64,000 nt of DNA, from positions 35,765,115 through 35,829,114 of the forward strand of contig JBANSL010000012.1 in assembly GCA_037127255.1 (NCBI GenBank). Direction: 5' to 3'. This DNA comes from Persicaria tinctoria (taxonomy: Eukaryota; Streptophyta; Magnoliopsida; Caryophyllales; Polygonaceae). The position numbers were made by a program, and so were the translations under genes. This document shows, in pieces, positions 22,140 to 33,734 of this stretch (the stretch's first letter is position 1; each line of letters starts with the position of its first letter). The notes beneath the pieces were generated by a model. It was not told the origin of the DNA and searched no databases. It saw only the letters and a list, made by a program, of their open reading frames with translations.

Positions 22140-23380
22140 CTACCAATTCGGTTGTTCGGGTCAGGCTTACTCGGATCGGGTCACTGACAGGTTGGGGGAG
22201 TTTGGGTAAAATTTATGGTCGGGTACTGGTCGGGTTGGGTTGGGTTTGGTCATAATTGCAAACTTCAAGGGCATTTCGCGAATTATCTAAAACTTTTGTA
22301 CACCTGACGAATTTAGCCATACCTCAAGGGCACAAGGCGAAAATTCCGATGAATTTTAGATTAGTTGGGTTTCGGGTTAAATCGGGTCATGCCCATTCGG
22401 ATTCGGGTCAAAGCGGGTCAGGCTCGTTCGGGTTTCGGGTCAAGAAGTGGGTCGGACTCATTTGATTAAAGTGGGTATAGTTTGTTTGAGTTTTTGGTCT
22501 AATCATATTCGATCCGTTTGGATAATTAGTTTGATTTTGACTCGGTTCAATACTTAAATATGTAATTTACTTAAAATAAATGATTTTGACTCGGTAGAAT
22601 ACTTGAATATGTAATTTTGACTCGGTTGAATACACAAATTGTCATTGACTCATCGATTGTCGACCGATTTTCAAAAAAGTCATAATCGGAAATTCGGTAT
22701 TCGGCAACATTGTCCTTTTTTTTTTTTTTTTCATTTTTAGCTTTTGGCCCATTAGCTTTTTGTGGTTGTTGGAAGGATATGTTGTTGGGTTGCACGCTAT
22801 ATCATCTGCAGCTGTAAATGAACTTTTAACATTTCTGACTCGTAGTATATATCGATGTTTTGATGTATGGCGGTTGACTTACTTGACTCATTGACTTATC
22901 CGCTTATCTATTGATTTTACTTGGGTTCTTATTCAAATGGTAATACTCCGTAATTAACAAAAATAATTGGTATTTTATACGTTAAAAGTATAATCATAAA
23001 TTTGTGTTAAAAACACATTTAAAATGTTGATGTTAAATAATCATTTCATGTCGGGTCGGGCCGGGACGGGTAGAGAGTCGGGTAACCATTCCGGAATGGC
23101 TCACCGGAAAGGACTTGTGGGTAGGTACCCATAGGTCCCCGGTTTGAACCCCGGAATGGCCGCTCTTTATTTACCTATCCAAGGGTTGATAGTCGGGTCG
23201 GTTTGAGGGTTGGGTCGGGTTTGGGTCGAGTCGGGTTTATCTGTGTTCGGGTCTGTTTCAAGTCGGGTCGGGTTTGGTCTAGGGTTGAGTTACGGATGAC
23301 TCTAGATTTTCGGGTTTCGGTCGGAATCGGGTGACTCAGGTCGGGTTTTCGGGTCTGGTCAGGATTTGTCAGGTCTAATT
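22140..23380 (+). repeat. TCGGGT-rich repeat, copy 2
   Basis: Collinear with copy 1 at 16570-18187 (shared gtcactga, gggtaaaattta, gtactggtcggg, tcgggtcatgcc, ctcggttSaatact, gagttacggatgactct). It lacks the LINE-like insert of copy 1 but holds a SINE-like insert at about 23085-23185. A plain segment at 22257-22360 (gggcatttcgcgaattatc) interrupts the word pattern. No transposase. Confidence 0.65.
23093..23160 (+). ncRNA. tRNA-derived SINE-like insert (A box and B box)
   Basis: tggctcaccgg (23097-23107) resembles an RNA polymerase III A box, and ggtttgaaccc (23141-23151) a B box (GGTTCRANNCC), 33 bases apart, as in tRNA-related SINE heads. It is inserted in a TCGGGT repeat, and agtcgggt occurs on both sides (about 23076 and 23191), a possible target duplication. 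The cccggaatgg phrase occurs twice within it. It does not fold as a standard tRNA by eye, so it is not called a tRNA gene. Confidence 0.5.
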
Positions 23381-23886
23381 TTAATTCTTTTATTTTGCTG
23401 TTTGATATGTGAAGGGTGATGTATTTTATAATTTTTATAGGAAACATATAATCCGTATTGTAAATGATATACTAATGTACCAGGAGGAGTATCAATACCA
23501 TCTTATCTTATCTCCTAACATACCAGGTCACTATCTTCATGCATTTGCAGCGGTGAAAGAAATTGTTTTGTTAAAGAATGAATTGAATGTGGATGTGGGA
23601 CATGCTTTCAATTCATAATACGCATTAACAAACCCACTTGAACAATCAGACAAATTCGCTTATTGAAGCAATGATACACCCACAAGTCACAACCAATCAC
23701 TTGAAAGTTGAAACTGACATCACCGTTGCTTTGCCAAATAAAACTCTCTTAACCAAATTTCCCTTATAAGGTTATTTTGCATAAATATAACTAAAATAAA
23801 GAGGATTTGCAAAAATGAAAGTGTTATGAGGTAAATTACACCGGCAGAATGCAATTTGTACAGATATATTTTCAACCGGGGTACCC
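23381..23886. other. Unassigned AT-rich sequence
   Basis: A 69-codon plus-strand frame (23409-23618) has fairly protein-like composition in its second half but no recognised motif, and begins near an intron-like tataggaaac. It could be a transposase relic or chance. Otherwise nothing identified. Confidence 0.35.
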
Positions 23887-23894
23887 GTTGCAAG

Positions 23895-24173
23895 CAGAGG
23901 AGGAGCTAGAGGGGGTTCTGGGTCACGTGAGCCCCCTCATCCGACAAATTACCTAGGTGCATCCTCCTCGTTGATAGCTTCGTTTTGATATATAATACGA
24001 CATAATCTGATATCTGATACTAGTTTGTAATATCGTTTGATACTAGTTTGTAATATCGTTTGACACACTAATTTGTACTATCGAACATTTTGTGTATTTT
24101 ACAATTTTTTTCTCGATCTTATCGTCTACTACTATGGTGACCCCCCTGTCAAAACTTTCTAGCTCCGTCCCTG
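23895..24173. mobile_element. hAT-type MITE, 279 bp
   Basis: Ends are imperfect inverted repeats: cagaggaggagctagaggg at the left, cagggacggagctagaaag as the complement of the right end, a form of the common plant hAT terminus CAGGGGCGGAGCTAGG. Flanks gttgcaag and attgcagg agree at 6 of 8 positions, consistent with an aged 8-bp target duplication. A 23-bp direct repeat (gatactagtttgtaatatcg...) occurs twice at about 24018-24063. No coding sequence. Confidence 0.75.
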
Positions 24174-24625
24174 ATTGCAGGGTATAACCTCACCAAAAAC
24201 TAAAAGAAGAAGAAGATTGCAGAGTGTGTAGAGTTTGTGAGATGGAAAAAAACAGACAGTCGCAGAGGAGAGATGGGGGATGAGAGATGATCGATAGTAA
24301 ATGCGGGAGGTTGCATTTAATGCTCAAGCTCTTCCTGCCTAAAAAAAAAAAGAAGAGGGAGAGATGCTTTGAGTTTGAGGGTTTTTTTAGGGGCATATAA
24401 AAGCAGAAAAGGCAGAGACATATCGATCAAAAGTATAATGTAACTCACGGGAGGGAAGGAATCTGGAAGGGCATCCATTGAAGGTGGATTGAGAAGGCAG
24501 ACAACCCAGTACCTCGGTTGAATGCCAGCCAAAAAGGAATACGAGACAACTAAATATTTCGTACCTACGAAGGGCAGCACGTGCCAATATCAGATAGTAA
24601 ATAGTAAATAATATGGGTACGTAAT
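24174..24625. other. Unassigned sequence, purine-rich in part
   Basis: Contains an A-run at 24341-24351 and gaagaagag-type purine stretches. Minus-strand frames at 24190-24698 are hydrophobic and T-derived, without known motifs. No gene supported. Confidence 0.4.
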
Positions 24626-25333
24626 GTAACGACCCGAATATGAATATTAAGGTTACATTTCGAATGTTGGATACCTTCGTTCGGATCTTCCAATCCAAGT
24701 ACGGGTTGATGTTTCAAACCTAAAAAGGTCAGATTTTGAAAGAGGGGATTTCAGACCCCAAAATATACAAAGGGTCGTTGGTACCCAGAACCTGTCCTAT
24801 TTGACTAAGTCGCACAAAACCACATGAGTTCAAAACATGGAGAAAAGGAAATCAGCATACAACTTGTCATGGCACAACCGGGTCAAAATCAAATACGAGT
24901 GTACAACATGTGTCAAAACCATCCAAGTCTATATAGTCCGGTGGAAGTCAATCTCTCTCAGTCGATAGTACACCAAAAGATAACCCTGCCACAGACGCAT
25001 AGAACAATCATAAATCTACAAACATACCTAAAAAAAATACAGGGCCTGGGATCAGACTGAGACCCACACACGGGACTCGGTTCCATTGCGATCACACATA
25101 TATGCTATGCATAAATAAAGATGCTTCTAATTCAAGACGAGATTTAAATCACACAAGTCATGCTTGTTAGGATCCATAGGTATGTCGAAAGTACGGTAAA
25201 TGGCCCAAAGAATGCCAAGTGGCATATCCCCAATCTCTGATATTCCCGTACCCAAATATGAGGTAGGGCGCTCGGTCTCTACCGAACCATAAGAGATAAA
25301 GTATCATATCCGTACCAAACTCCAAGGTAGGGC
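24626..25333 (+). repeat. TGTAACGACCC-type repeat, probably a degenerate LTR piece
   Basis: Starts tgtaacgaccc and shares with 29266-30453 the order ggttRcRtttcga, cgttMggatctt, agtacRggttga, aaataaagatgcttcta, a near-palindromic ccaagtggYatat and a paired ctct-accg phrase, at roughly 60 percent identity by eye. TGTAACRRCCC starts are common among plant gypsy LTRs. No coding content. Confidence 0.5.
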
Positions 25334-26612
25334 TGATAATGCATATTTCATATAGGCATTATACGTATTTATTATTGCATTTAGATAGGAGTTTTGCATA
25401 TGTTTGAGTCTAGTTTCATATATTGCTTGTGAAGTATTTGAGTTCGGAATCCACGCTTTTTTAGTGTTAATTCTGAAGAGTTACATTCCGACCATGGAGG
25501 GATCTTGGAAGAGCTTAAGAGACATATTTTGGAGCATATGAAGGTCGAGGAAGAGGCTAGAGAGGAGCAAAGAAGCACACCATTGAAGACAATCAAGGAA
25601 AAGAGGAAATTCCATCACTGAGTATGGTGGCGCCCGCCGTGCTTCAGGCGGCGCCTGCCGTGGACCGGTTTCCATCGATTGTGATTTCGGATCCGAAGAT
25701 TCTATTTCCTATTATTATATTATTATATTTACAGGGTTTCACGACTCTATATTAGGTTATTTCTATTAGTTCTAGCCGTGTGTGTGGCATATGGATTGTG
25801 AGACTATGAACACAATTAGAGAGAGAGAGTTTTGGCCTAGGAGTTGCTAAACTCATAGTTTCGCTTGTGATTCGAAGACATAGTTGTTTAGATTGTGAGG
25901 ATTTGATTCTATTTAGTTATTCATATTCATATTTATTATCTTGTGCTTATTGATTATGTTTTTGTTCCTTTCTATAATTGATCACCATGTTGGGAATTGC
26001 ATCTTAGCTATGAATCATTTGTTGTATTCTTGATAGCAAACGAAGGTATTGAAGTAGTGATATTTCTTTTTCTTTGTAGTGGATGATTTCCGTTGATCTA
26101 TGTTGAGTATGTGTCGATTAGGGCTGATTTAGGTCTGTTCTGGTTTGTTTTAATTGCATTGAATCAATATGCCAATTGGTCTAATTAATTGAATCCTTAA
26201 TGTTATTCTTTAGTGATATTGAAATAGGTGACTGTATCTCTGCGGATATCTCAACTTTAGTCAAGTAGACATATGTTTATGAGTAATTGATAGATTGATC
26301 ATTGGACCATGAATCTCAACCATTGTCAGAGAATTACAGGTGAAATATCTTCTCTGTCTTATTATCAATTTACTTTGCAATTATAAAGTTGGTTACTTTG
26401 CATCTTGGTTATTTGTCATAAATCATTGTTTGGTCATAAGAGTTCTTGTTAAGAATTATTAAATAGTAAATCGCTTCTCCCTATGGGTTCGACTTCGGAC
26501 TTCATCACTATACCAGTAATTATTTGGTTTATCAAGTCATTGATTTGCTAATCTATTAGTTTTGTGTTTGAGTTTGGATTTTATTACTATTTGGCAAAGG
26601 GTGAAAGTGTCA
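25334..26612 (+). repeat. LTR-like copy related to the outer LTRs of the 28078-50057 complex
   Basis: Starts tgataatgcatattt and follows the same order of phrases as the LTR at 48657-50057 (gagttcggaatc, word island ggcgcccgccgtg, gaatcRatatgccaattggtct, ttagtgatattga, gggttcgac), but is much more diverged and about 1.28 kb. It has no 5-bp flanking duplication (agggc versus aatcg), so it is either a rearranged solo LTR or a fragment. The island is at 25624-25672. Confidence 0.6.
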
Positions 26613-26906
26613 AATCGTTTGCTTTTCTATATCTTTTTTCATTGATTCTTTGTACAATTCTACAACTGATTTAGTAATCTTATCCCCACCTTGAATACCC
26701 AATTGCTCAGCCATGAGCCCAATTTAATAATATGATGCCACACCATGGGAAATCACAAGTAGTTTACGACACTGTCAGAAAAGGCAAGTGTGAAAAAAAC
26801 AAGTACAAAGGTAATAACAATGCGATTGATAAACAAATAACCGATAATTCTTGTCATTTAGGCCAACTGCTCTAAAAACATCAATGAGAGGTAAAACTTA
26901 TTCGGA
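26613..26906. other. Unassigned sequence downstream of candidate gene
   Basis: AT-rich, no motif recognised; possibly 3' flank of the candidate minus-strand gene whose last exon lies at 26993-27040. Confidence 0.35.
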
Positions 26907-26992
26907 CTAAAACCTAGCATGCCTACCGGTGTTTAGAGTTCGTTCACATGAAGCTGAATATTCTCTTTGAACACTCCTCACATAATTGCCTC

Positions 26993-27763
26993 CTAGTTGG
27001 ATCTGCACATAACTACCAGAGAACAGGGTGATACTGTCAGCTGAAAGAATCAAACAGGAGGTAAGCATTGCAGTTTGCACATAACGACCAACAAAAACCC
27101 AACAAAATGAGTATTTGTAAACATGTAAGAAGTGCAAAATTAATCTGAGGCAGAACTTGGTAAAGAAGTAGTATATGGGAATTTTAGGCGAAATTTCATA
27201 ATCTTAGAAAAGCACTAATTAACTGAATTACACAATGAATTGGGTTCATGACATAAAAGGTTATTTGCCAAGTAACCGAATTACACAATGAAATGGATTT
27301 CGTTCCATCAGTTCTTACAAGAACCCACAACACTAGGCATTATAGATCATCCTATTAAACATTTGAGTGCAATGATAGCAATATCAAAGCATCGTTCAAA
27401 ATAGTAAGGAATGTAGCCATACCCAAACGACTTAAGCAATTGCCTTATTTGATACCCAATATCAGCCCTTGACTAGTCTCTCAACTAGACCACCAGATCA
27501 CAATCACGAAAGTCTTTAATAGATATAATGAATAGAAAAAAAAATTCTTATGCCATGCATGCAATATAGTTGATTCAAATTCTTGAAAAATAAAAAATTG
27601 CAGCAGTTACCTGATTGCCTGAACGAGCTCCCATGACCAAATCAAAAGTTTTCTGGAAAAGTTGTGAGCCAAATCTACCACCACGAGATGGAGCAGCAGA
27701 ACCTACTATACTATCTTGCGACGCAGAGGAGGTTGAGGAGATTGATTTGTCAGGTGAACCAAC
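26993..27763 (-). CDS. Two candidate exons of an unidentified plant gene
   Basis: Exon 27763-27611 (153 nt, 51 codons, open) follows a tttcag acceptor and ends cag|gtaact; it encodes a Ser-rich start, an arginine-glycine patch (SRGGRFGS) and QLFQKTFDLVMGARSG. The next exon starts at 27040 after tttgattctttcag; in phase it reads 15 codons to a stop at 26993-26995, while another frame continues to 26907. Splice sites, codon texture and lack of repeats suggest a real gene or recent relic. I do not recognise the family. Upstream exons may be those at 50321-50803, across the retrotransposon complex, but the phase of the last of those (2) does not join directly to this exon (0), so another exon or a decayed gene is implied. 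Confidence 0.4.
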
Positions 27764-28077
27764 CTGAAAGAACAATACCGAATTAATCATAAACAAACAG
27801 AAAACGTGCTTGTTCCCACCTATGGATCCAATGTCTCCACTTTATAACTTGCTTTTGAGCGATTTTACATTTTCATATATCTCTTGAAGAAATCCTGGAA
27901 AACAAGTGTAAAATTGAAGGAAAATATTACTAAGGCATCAGAGTTTTTCATTCAATTATAGCAGCATTTTGGTGTTAAGAGCCTTTTTCTCTCATGAAAT
28001 TGGAATCAAAATGCATAGGCATCTTTAGGCATACAACATATTGTATTCATTCAGAAGGTAAGATAAATGAAACCGCC

Positions 28078-29265
28078 TGATAATGCATATTTTATATAAT
28101 CATTTGTAGGTGGTCTTAGGTGCATTAAGTATTCGTATTACATGTTTAATAAGCTTATAGTTATTCATATTCTTGGTCATTTGGTATTCGGAGTTCGGAA
28201 TCTACGGTTTCTGGTGTTTATTTGTAAGTTATAAGATCCGGCCTCGAAAGGTGGAGAAAGAATGGAGCAAATGGACAAAGAAGAGCTAAGGAACAAGAGC
28301 GGAAATGGAGAACATGGAGAAATCTCATCTTTAAGGTTCTTAGGAGTTGGAATTAGCTTCTTAGGTCGTCATGATAATCGTAGTCCTTGGAAAAATTTTC
28401 CCAACGCATATTCATATGCATCAATCGGACAAAGGATGACTCCAGAATGTGCTGCTGAAGCTGTCAGCACTGTACGGACGGCGTTCGCCGTCTCGTTAGA
28501 TCTGGAGTTGCGATACATGGCCCAAGTCTATCTTTATGGGAACTCTTATATGTCTTTCCTAGGGTTTTTGGCCGATGAAAAGAGGCCTATATTAGACATA
28601 TTTCAGTAGCTTTCATTCACACAATTCATTCATCCTATTCCTCATAAACTCATTACAATGAGAGGATTTAAGTCTAGGGATTCAAGGTACGTTATTGCCT
28701 AGAATTCTTGTGGTTTTGATATGATTCAAGACATGGTTTCTTGATTGTGATACTTGATTTCTATATTATTCATGATTTTATTTATCATCTTGTTCTTCAT
28801 TGTTTACATTTGTGATGCTTTCTACGACCGCGCATCTAGTTAGAGTTTGCATGTATGCTATGAATCCATTGTTGGGTTCTTGATAACAAACAAAGGTATT
28901 GAATGAGTCATATTTCTTTGTCTTTATTGTGGATGATAACAATTGATCTATATCGTTAGATGTTGATTATGCCGATTTAGGGTTGTTTTCCAATTGTGTC
29001 TTAATTTCATTGAATCGATATGCCAATTGGTCTAAGCACTTGAGTTCTTAATGCTAATATTTAGTGATATTGAATAAAGTGATAGTAATCCTGCGAATCC
29101 TTCAACTTTAGCCAAGTCGACATAGGCTTAGGAATAATATTGCAATCACCTCAATGATCAAGTAAATCAACCAATGTTGCGATTTTAGGCAAACCACACT
29201 CTTATCTTTTATCTTCTCTTTGTTCCCATTCATATCTTTATCTTAGTTTAGTTGCATTATTTATC
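28078..29265 (+). repeat. 5' LTR of outer element, truncated
   Basis: Matches 48657-49877 closely from tgataatgcatatttta to ttgcattatttat, then is cut by a TGTAACAGCCC sequence; the last 180 bp of the LTR and the primer site are missing. The word island (ggacggcgttcgccgtctcg, 28476-28495) is about 20 bp shorter than in the 3' LTR. A 115-codon plus-strand frame (28262-28609) lies wholly inside the LTR and is not a gene. Confidence 0.75.
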
Positions 29266-30453
29266 TGTAACAGCCCATGATTATGATTCACCGGTTGCGT
29301 TTCGAGGGATGAAACCCCTCGTTAGGATCTTACGCCCCGAGTACAGGTTGAAAGTTTGAAATTCTACTCTAACATTTTCAAGTGGGTTTCATACCCAAAA
29401 TTCGTAGGGATCGTTGGAATCTCCGGGGAAGTCCTCTATACCTGTCGTAAGTCTAAGCGTGAAAAACCAGTAGTCATGGAATTAGCGGAATCAAGGTGTA
29501 ATACAAGAGGGTGCCACGACAGAGCCGCGTTAAACGAAATCAATAAGCGTATTTATCGAAATCTAATAGGCGATGTTAGTAAGGTTAGACCATTTCATTG
29601 CAATGGCCCAAGAGAGTTCCCACGTTACGGAGGCAAGGAACAATCATGCTGCAAAAAAAACCTAAAAAATATGTATGCGAGGTGGTGTCAGATCGAAGCC
29701 CTATGCAATATAATCCCAAACAAGCAGACACATGCACACGATAGTCCTAATAAAGATGCTTCTAGATGCAAGGCGGAATATTAACACACTAACATGCTCC
29801 TAAGATCAAGTGCATAAATATAATAAGGCCTTAGCACCGAATACCAAGTGGTATATTTCTCTCCTACCTCCACCCCCTTCCGATAGAGCGGAGACTGGTC
29901 AGCTCATGAATGCATTCCATTATAATCGGGCGATCCGCAGACCCGACCCGTATCCACAATAAAATAAAGCCCACAGGCAGCTTTCACAATCATGCTCATA
30001 ATGTATGTAAAGGAAGTTTCATATGACTCGATTGACTCAGGACGGGACCCGATGGGGCTGGGCCATCCTATGACCTTAGCAAAGACTCCAGTTACTTCAC
30101 AGATAACGACCGTTCTGTTTACATACGCATAAAGAAGTAGAATGCTCAACGGTCAATGCAACCTAGCATGGTACTACATGACCTGCTGATTATGAATGCA
30201 AGAACCTAGTATGCACATGGCTACAAGCAGGGAGATGTCTTTTCGAATCTGAGTAAGCTCATATAGGAACTTACCTGGAAGTGTAGAACAACAAAAGGCA
30301 ACAACTAGGTATATAGAAAGCCAATGTGTCACAGATGATCATCTAACACATATATAAATAATATAAATAAGTCTACTTATAATGTTACTTAAAGCATATA
30401 ATAGCACACACAAGTCATCAAATTTATTCACCAGGTTAGGCAAGGTAAGTCAT
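29266..30453 (+). repeat. TGTAACAGCCC-type repeat, probably LTR piece
   Basis: Begins tgtaacagccc exactly where the outer 5' LTR breaks and is a distant relative of 24626-25333. No coding sequence; a 142-codon frame at 29356-29784 has no recognised motif and the same repeat-derived text. It ends where a minus-strand LTR begins (30454). Confidence 0.5.
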
Positions 30454-31424
30454 TGACGGAGGGAAAACCTGTCGTTAATTCGTCAAAGTAAAGCTCAAAC
30501 CTATAACTAATACAACAATCAGTAAGAGGTCGATCCACATGGAGATTTGTTTCTCAAGTATGATTTAAGTTCCGATTAAAGTAACCAAATGGGGGGTTTT
30601 AAGAGTGTAAAAGACCCGCCTTTAATCAAAGCGGATTGAAGAAAAAAAGAGTAAATGGTTGTGATTCAAACAATTATGAGAAGCAGTTCTACCTATAATT
30701 TTCCACTTTATTTGGTTTGAAACGATTCTTGTAACATCTTCTCGTCCTTTTAGATTTCCTATGAATGCCCTTGTCCCGACCTAATATAGTTACTAGTCCA
30801 ATCGGTCCTAGAAACCCTTATCAATCGAACAGTCCCTAAAGAAACCCAATTGATAGCTTTAAGTTCAGAAATTAGTCAAGGTATTTGCAGTCCCTAAAGA
30901 GGGATTTAACAACACATCCAACTTCCTACTTATCCAATTAGTTCAATCAGTCCTAAAGGGACAAGTTTGCTACTTGGGCTAAGATTCATAATCAGGAATC
31001 TACAGAACCCTAGCAATTGAATTGATCTAACTAGTTGGCCAGACAAGATAGAACAAAACAATAAACAATCAATAACAAAGAAGTTGAAGCATTCAAATAT
31101 AGGAAACAAGGAACGAGAATTAGAAACTCACAATCTATCCAAATAAAGCTTCAAATTATAGGCAGAACAGATGAGTTTAGTTCTTCATGGAAAACATCAC
31201 TCAATCTCTAATTGTCTGATAGAACGTGGAATAGAATAGAAGTGAGTGAAAACTAACAACAATCAGCCTTAAAAAGTCTAAGTCGGCCACAAAACGAACT
31301 AACAAAACTATAGTTTTAATTAAATGAAACGCGATCGACGCTCAAGTGAACAATGCGGCGGTTGCGGCAAATACTGCGGTTGCGGCACGCGGGCTCCTCC
31401 GCAGATGGCTGCGGCATCTTCATT
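30454..31424 (-). repeat. Athila/Tat-type LTR fragment (minus strand)
   Basis: Starts tgacggagggaaaacctg on the plus strand and is collinear with the LTRs at 35081-36534 and 43109-44562 (tcgtcccgacctaatatagt, cagtccctaaagagggattt, gaattgatctaactagttg). It stops in its word island (31340-31425: gcggcggttgcggc, ctgcggttgcggcac), directly against the reverse-transcriptase relic. Confidence 0.75.
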
Positions 31425-31429
31425 GCAGC

Positions 31430-32666
31430 GACCATATGAGGGCTTGAATTATAGGAGCGCTAGTCATGCGACCTTTTAGCTCATCAAAGGCTGCTCTACA
31501 CCTGTCATCAAAGTCAAAAGCTATTTCCTTTTTGAGTAAATCACAAAGAGGTGAAGAAATCATAGAGAAATCCTTAATAAACCTGTGATAGAACCCTGCA
31601 TGACCTAACAAGGAACGAATTTTGCGCACATCGGTTGGGTAAGGCAGAGACTGAATGACATCAATCATAACCGTGTCCACCTCAAGACCCCTACAAGACA
31701 CAATATGACCCAAAACATACAATGCCTTGCTCAACCATAAAATGACACTTTTCATAATTCAGAACTAAGTTAGTGTCTACACATCGCCTAAGTACAAGTG
31801 ACAAATGGTGCAAGCAAGTATCAAAGTCATCTCCATGCACAGTAAAGTCATCCATTAATACCTCTATGAAGTGCTGCTCTACATACTCAGAAAATATGCT
31901 TACCATACACCGTTGGAAGGTCCCGGGTGCGTTACATAACCCAAAAGGCATCATGCGATATGCAAAAGTGTCAAAGGGGCATCTAAATGTCGTTTTATCT
32001 TGATCCTCCGGTGCTATGGGTACCTGAAAGTATTCTGAGTAGCCATCTAAGAAGCAATAAAAAGAGCGATCAGAAAGGCGCTCAATCATTTAATCAATAA
32101 AGGGTAGGGGAAAGTGGTCTTTGCGAGTTATCGCATTCAACTTACGATAATCAATACAGACCCTGCATCCAGTTTGGACCCTGCTAGGAACCAACTCACC
32201 ATCCTGATTCTCAACGATAGTGATACCCCCCCTTCTTAGGGACAACTTGAGTGCGACTCGCCCACTTGCTATCAGAGATGGGAAAGATCATACCTTCTTG
32301 AAGGAGCTTCAACACCTTATTCTTTTCCACTTCCATCATCGGCGGATTGAGTCTCCGTTGAGGTTATCTAGATGGCTTGGCATCATCCTCCAGAAGTATT
32401 CTTTGCATGCAGAGGGTAGGACTGATGCCCTTAATGTATGCGATTGTCCATCCTAATGCCTCCTTGTTATCCTTCAAAACAGTCATCAATCGCTCCTCAT
32501 GCTCAAAAGTGAGTTTGTTAGAAATAATGACAGACAAAGCATCATTCTCACCAAGAAAAGCATATTTAAGGTGATTAGGGAGTTGTTTTAATTCAATATC
32601 AAGCGCTTGGACAATGGATGGAAGAAGCTTTTCAGTTGGCATGGTCAGCTTAATGCTTATGAGCAC
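31430..32666 (-). pseudogene. Athila-like reverse transcriptase relic
   Basis: Reading right to left on the minus strand: HLKYAFLGEND, ALGWTIAYIKGISPTLCM and LLEDDAKPSR (32666-32364), then, after broken frames, DRSFYCFLDGYSEYFQ, RMMPFGLCNAPGTFQRCM, the active-site segment VLMDDF, NYEKCHFMV, VRKIRSLLGHAGFYHRFIKD and SSPLCDLLKKE. This is the Ty3/gypsy polymerase order; Athila-type elements normally have F-MDDF here. At least two frameshifts and several stops exist; RNase H and integrase are missing beyond 31430. Confidence 0.88.
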
Positions 32667-32869
32667 TTGTTGGAAAGATATTTTATGTGGCTACAACTTT
32701 ATTGAAGGGTGAAATCGTACATTCACCTTGGTAGAGGGCCAAAATCTGGGATCTTTGGATCAATCCGAAAATCAGACAGCTTGTCGGAAATGCAATAAAT
32801 GAAGACGGAATGCAATAATTAAAGGCGGGTTAAATGATGGGGCTTTAGAGATTTCTGGACTTCCATCTC
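32667..32869. other. Junction sequence, unassigned
   Basis: Short stretch between the reverse-transcriptase relic and the next LTR-like region; no feature recognised. Confidence 0.35.
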
Positions 32870-33687
32870 TTCGATGGCAACGAAGACCATTCGTCTCCCC
32901 CCATTATGGTTGTCCATCGGGAAACCCTTTCGCATTGTAAATCTCGGGAAACCCTTTCGCATTATGCGTCATTAGTTTATCGATTTATTTTAATTTCTTT
33001 TATTTTGCATACCATCAATATTTTCCTATATAAAGGGATGTAAGAACTTCTTTTGAAGATAAGTTGAAATTTTAGAAAAAGTGAGCCTTTTAGCTTCCTA
33101 TGAGTCGGGTTAAGAATCTCGTTCTTAGGTGAGAGGCCGGGACCTTCGGTGAGAGGCTGAAGGAGATTCCTTAGTGAGAGACGACGGAATCAAAGGGTCG
33201 GAAACACTCGGAGTGCGAGGCCGAGAGTGTGGAAGATCGAGTGTTGGAGAGAGCTCGGAGTGCGAGGCCGAGAGCGATCTTTCATCACATATCCCTCAAC
33301 CCCATACCCCTAATTTACCACCATTCTAAGGCCTTCCACATCCCCATCATCACCCTCCATTCACCCCCAAAACGTCACCCCAAAGCAACCCTTCAATCCT
33401 TCTTAAACAAGCCTTGTTTGGACTCGCCTCTACACAAGCGATGTCTCGGTAAAACACGAGTTCCCACTTCGTCTGACCTGCAATTGACAATATCTGCCCC
33501 AATCCGCTACCGCGACTTCAAGATATACAAAAGTAGTACTTTCACGTCCACAGAAGCCGATTCAATCGACGGGAAAACAAAAATCTTTGAAGACTGATAT
33601 ATTGCCTCAGAAGCTGTCCACAATTTCCCGACTTCTCGGAACACTCGTCCCCGATCCTTTTGCTCGATCCCGGGTCCGAGCACGTCA
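32870..33687 (+). repeat. LTR (3' part) of a non-autonomous LTR element
   Basis: A TATA box ctatataaaggg (33026-33037) is followed by an R/U5-like region rich in gtgagaggccg/gtgcgaggccgag phrases (33130-33270, imperfect local repeats). The end ...cacgtca (33681-33687) is two bases before a primer-binding-like site. The left end is not defined; cgggaaaccctttcgcat is repeated at 32920 and 32944. Confidence 0.55.
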
Positions 33688-33689
33688 AG

Positions 33690-33702
33690 TGGTATTAGAG
33701 AA
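33690..33702 (+). promoter_or_regulatory. Primer-binding-like site of the non-autonomous element
   Basis: tggtattagagaa resembles the initiator-tRNA-Met site (TGGTATCAGAG...) for its first 11 bases with one change, two bases after the LTR end. Confidence 0.5.
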
Positions 33703-33734
33703 ACGACAAGGGTTCCTCAAGATTTCGGGTCAAA

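Noticed and set aside
23097..23151. tRNA gene
   Set aside because: A- and B-box-like motifs are present, but no cloverleaf with acceptor stem and anticodon arm could be drawn by eye.
25327..25341. hAT terminus tagggctgata next to an LTR start
   Set aside because: The tgataatgc part belongs to an LTR start seen in other copies; no inverted partner or 8-bp duplication was found.
28078..28100. Cassandra/TRIM-type small LTR
   Set aside because: The LTR is over 1.1 kb with no 5S-like promoter; it fits an Athila/Tat-like large LTR better.
28262..28609. 115-codon plus-strand frame
   Set aside because: It lies wholly within the 5' LTR of the outer element; the collinear 3' LTR has shifts and stops, and no protein motif is present.
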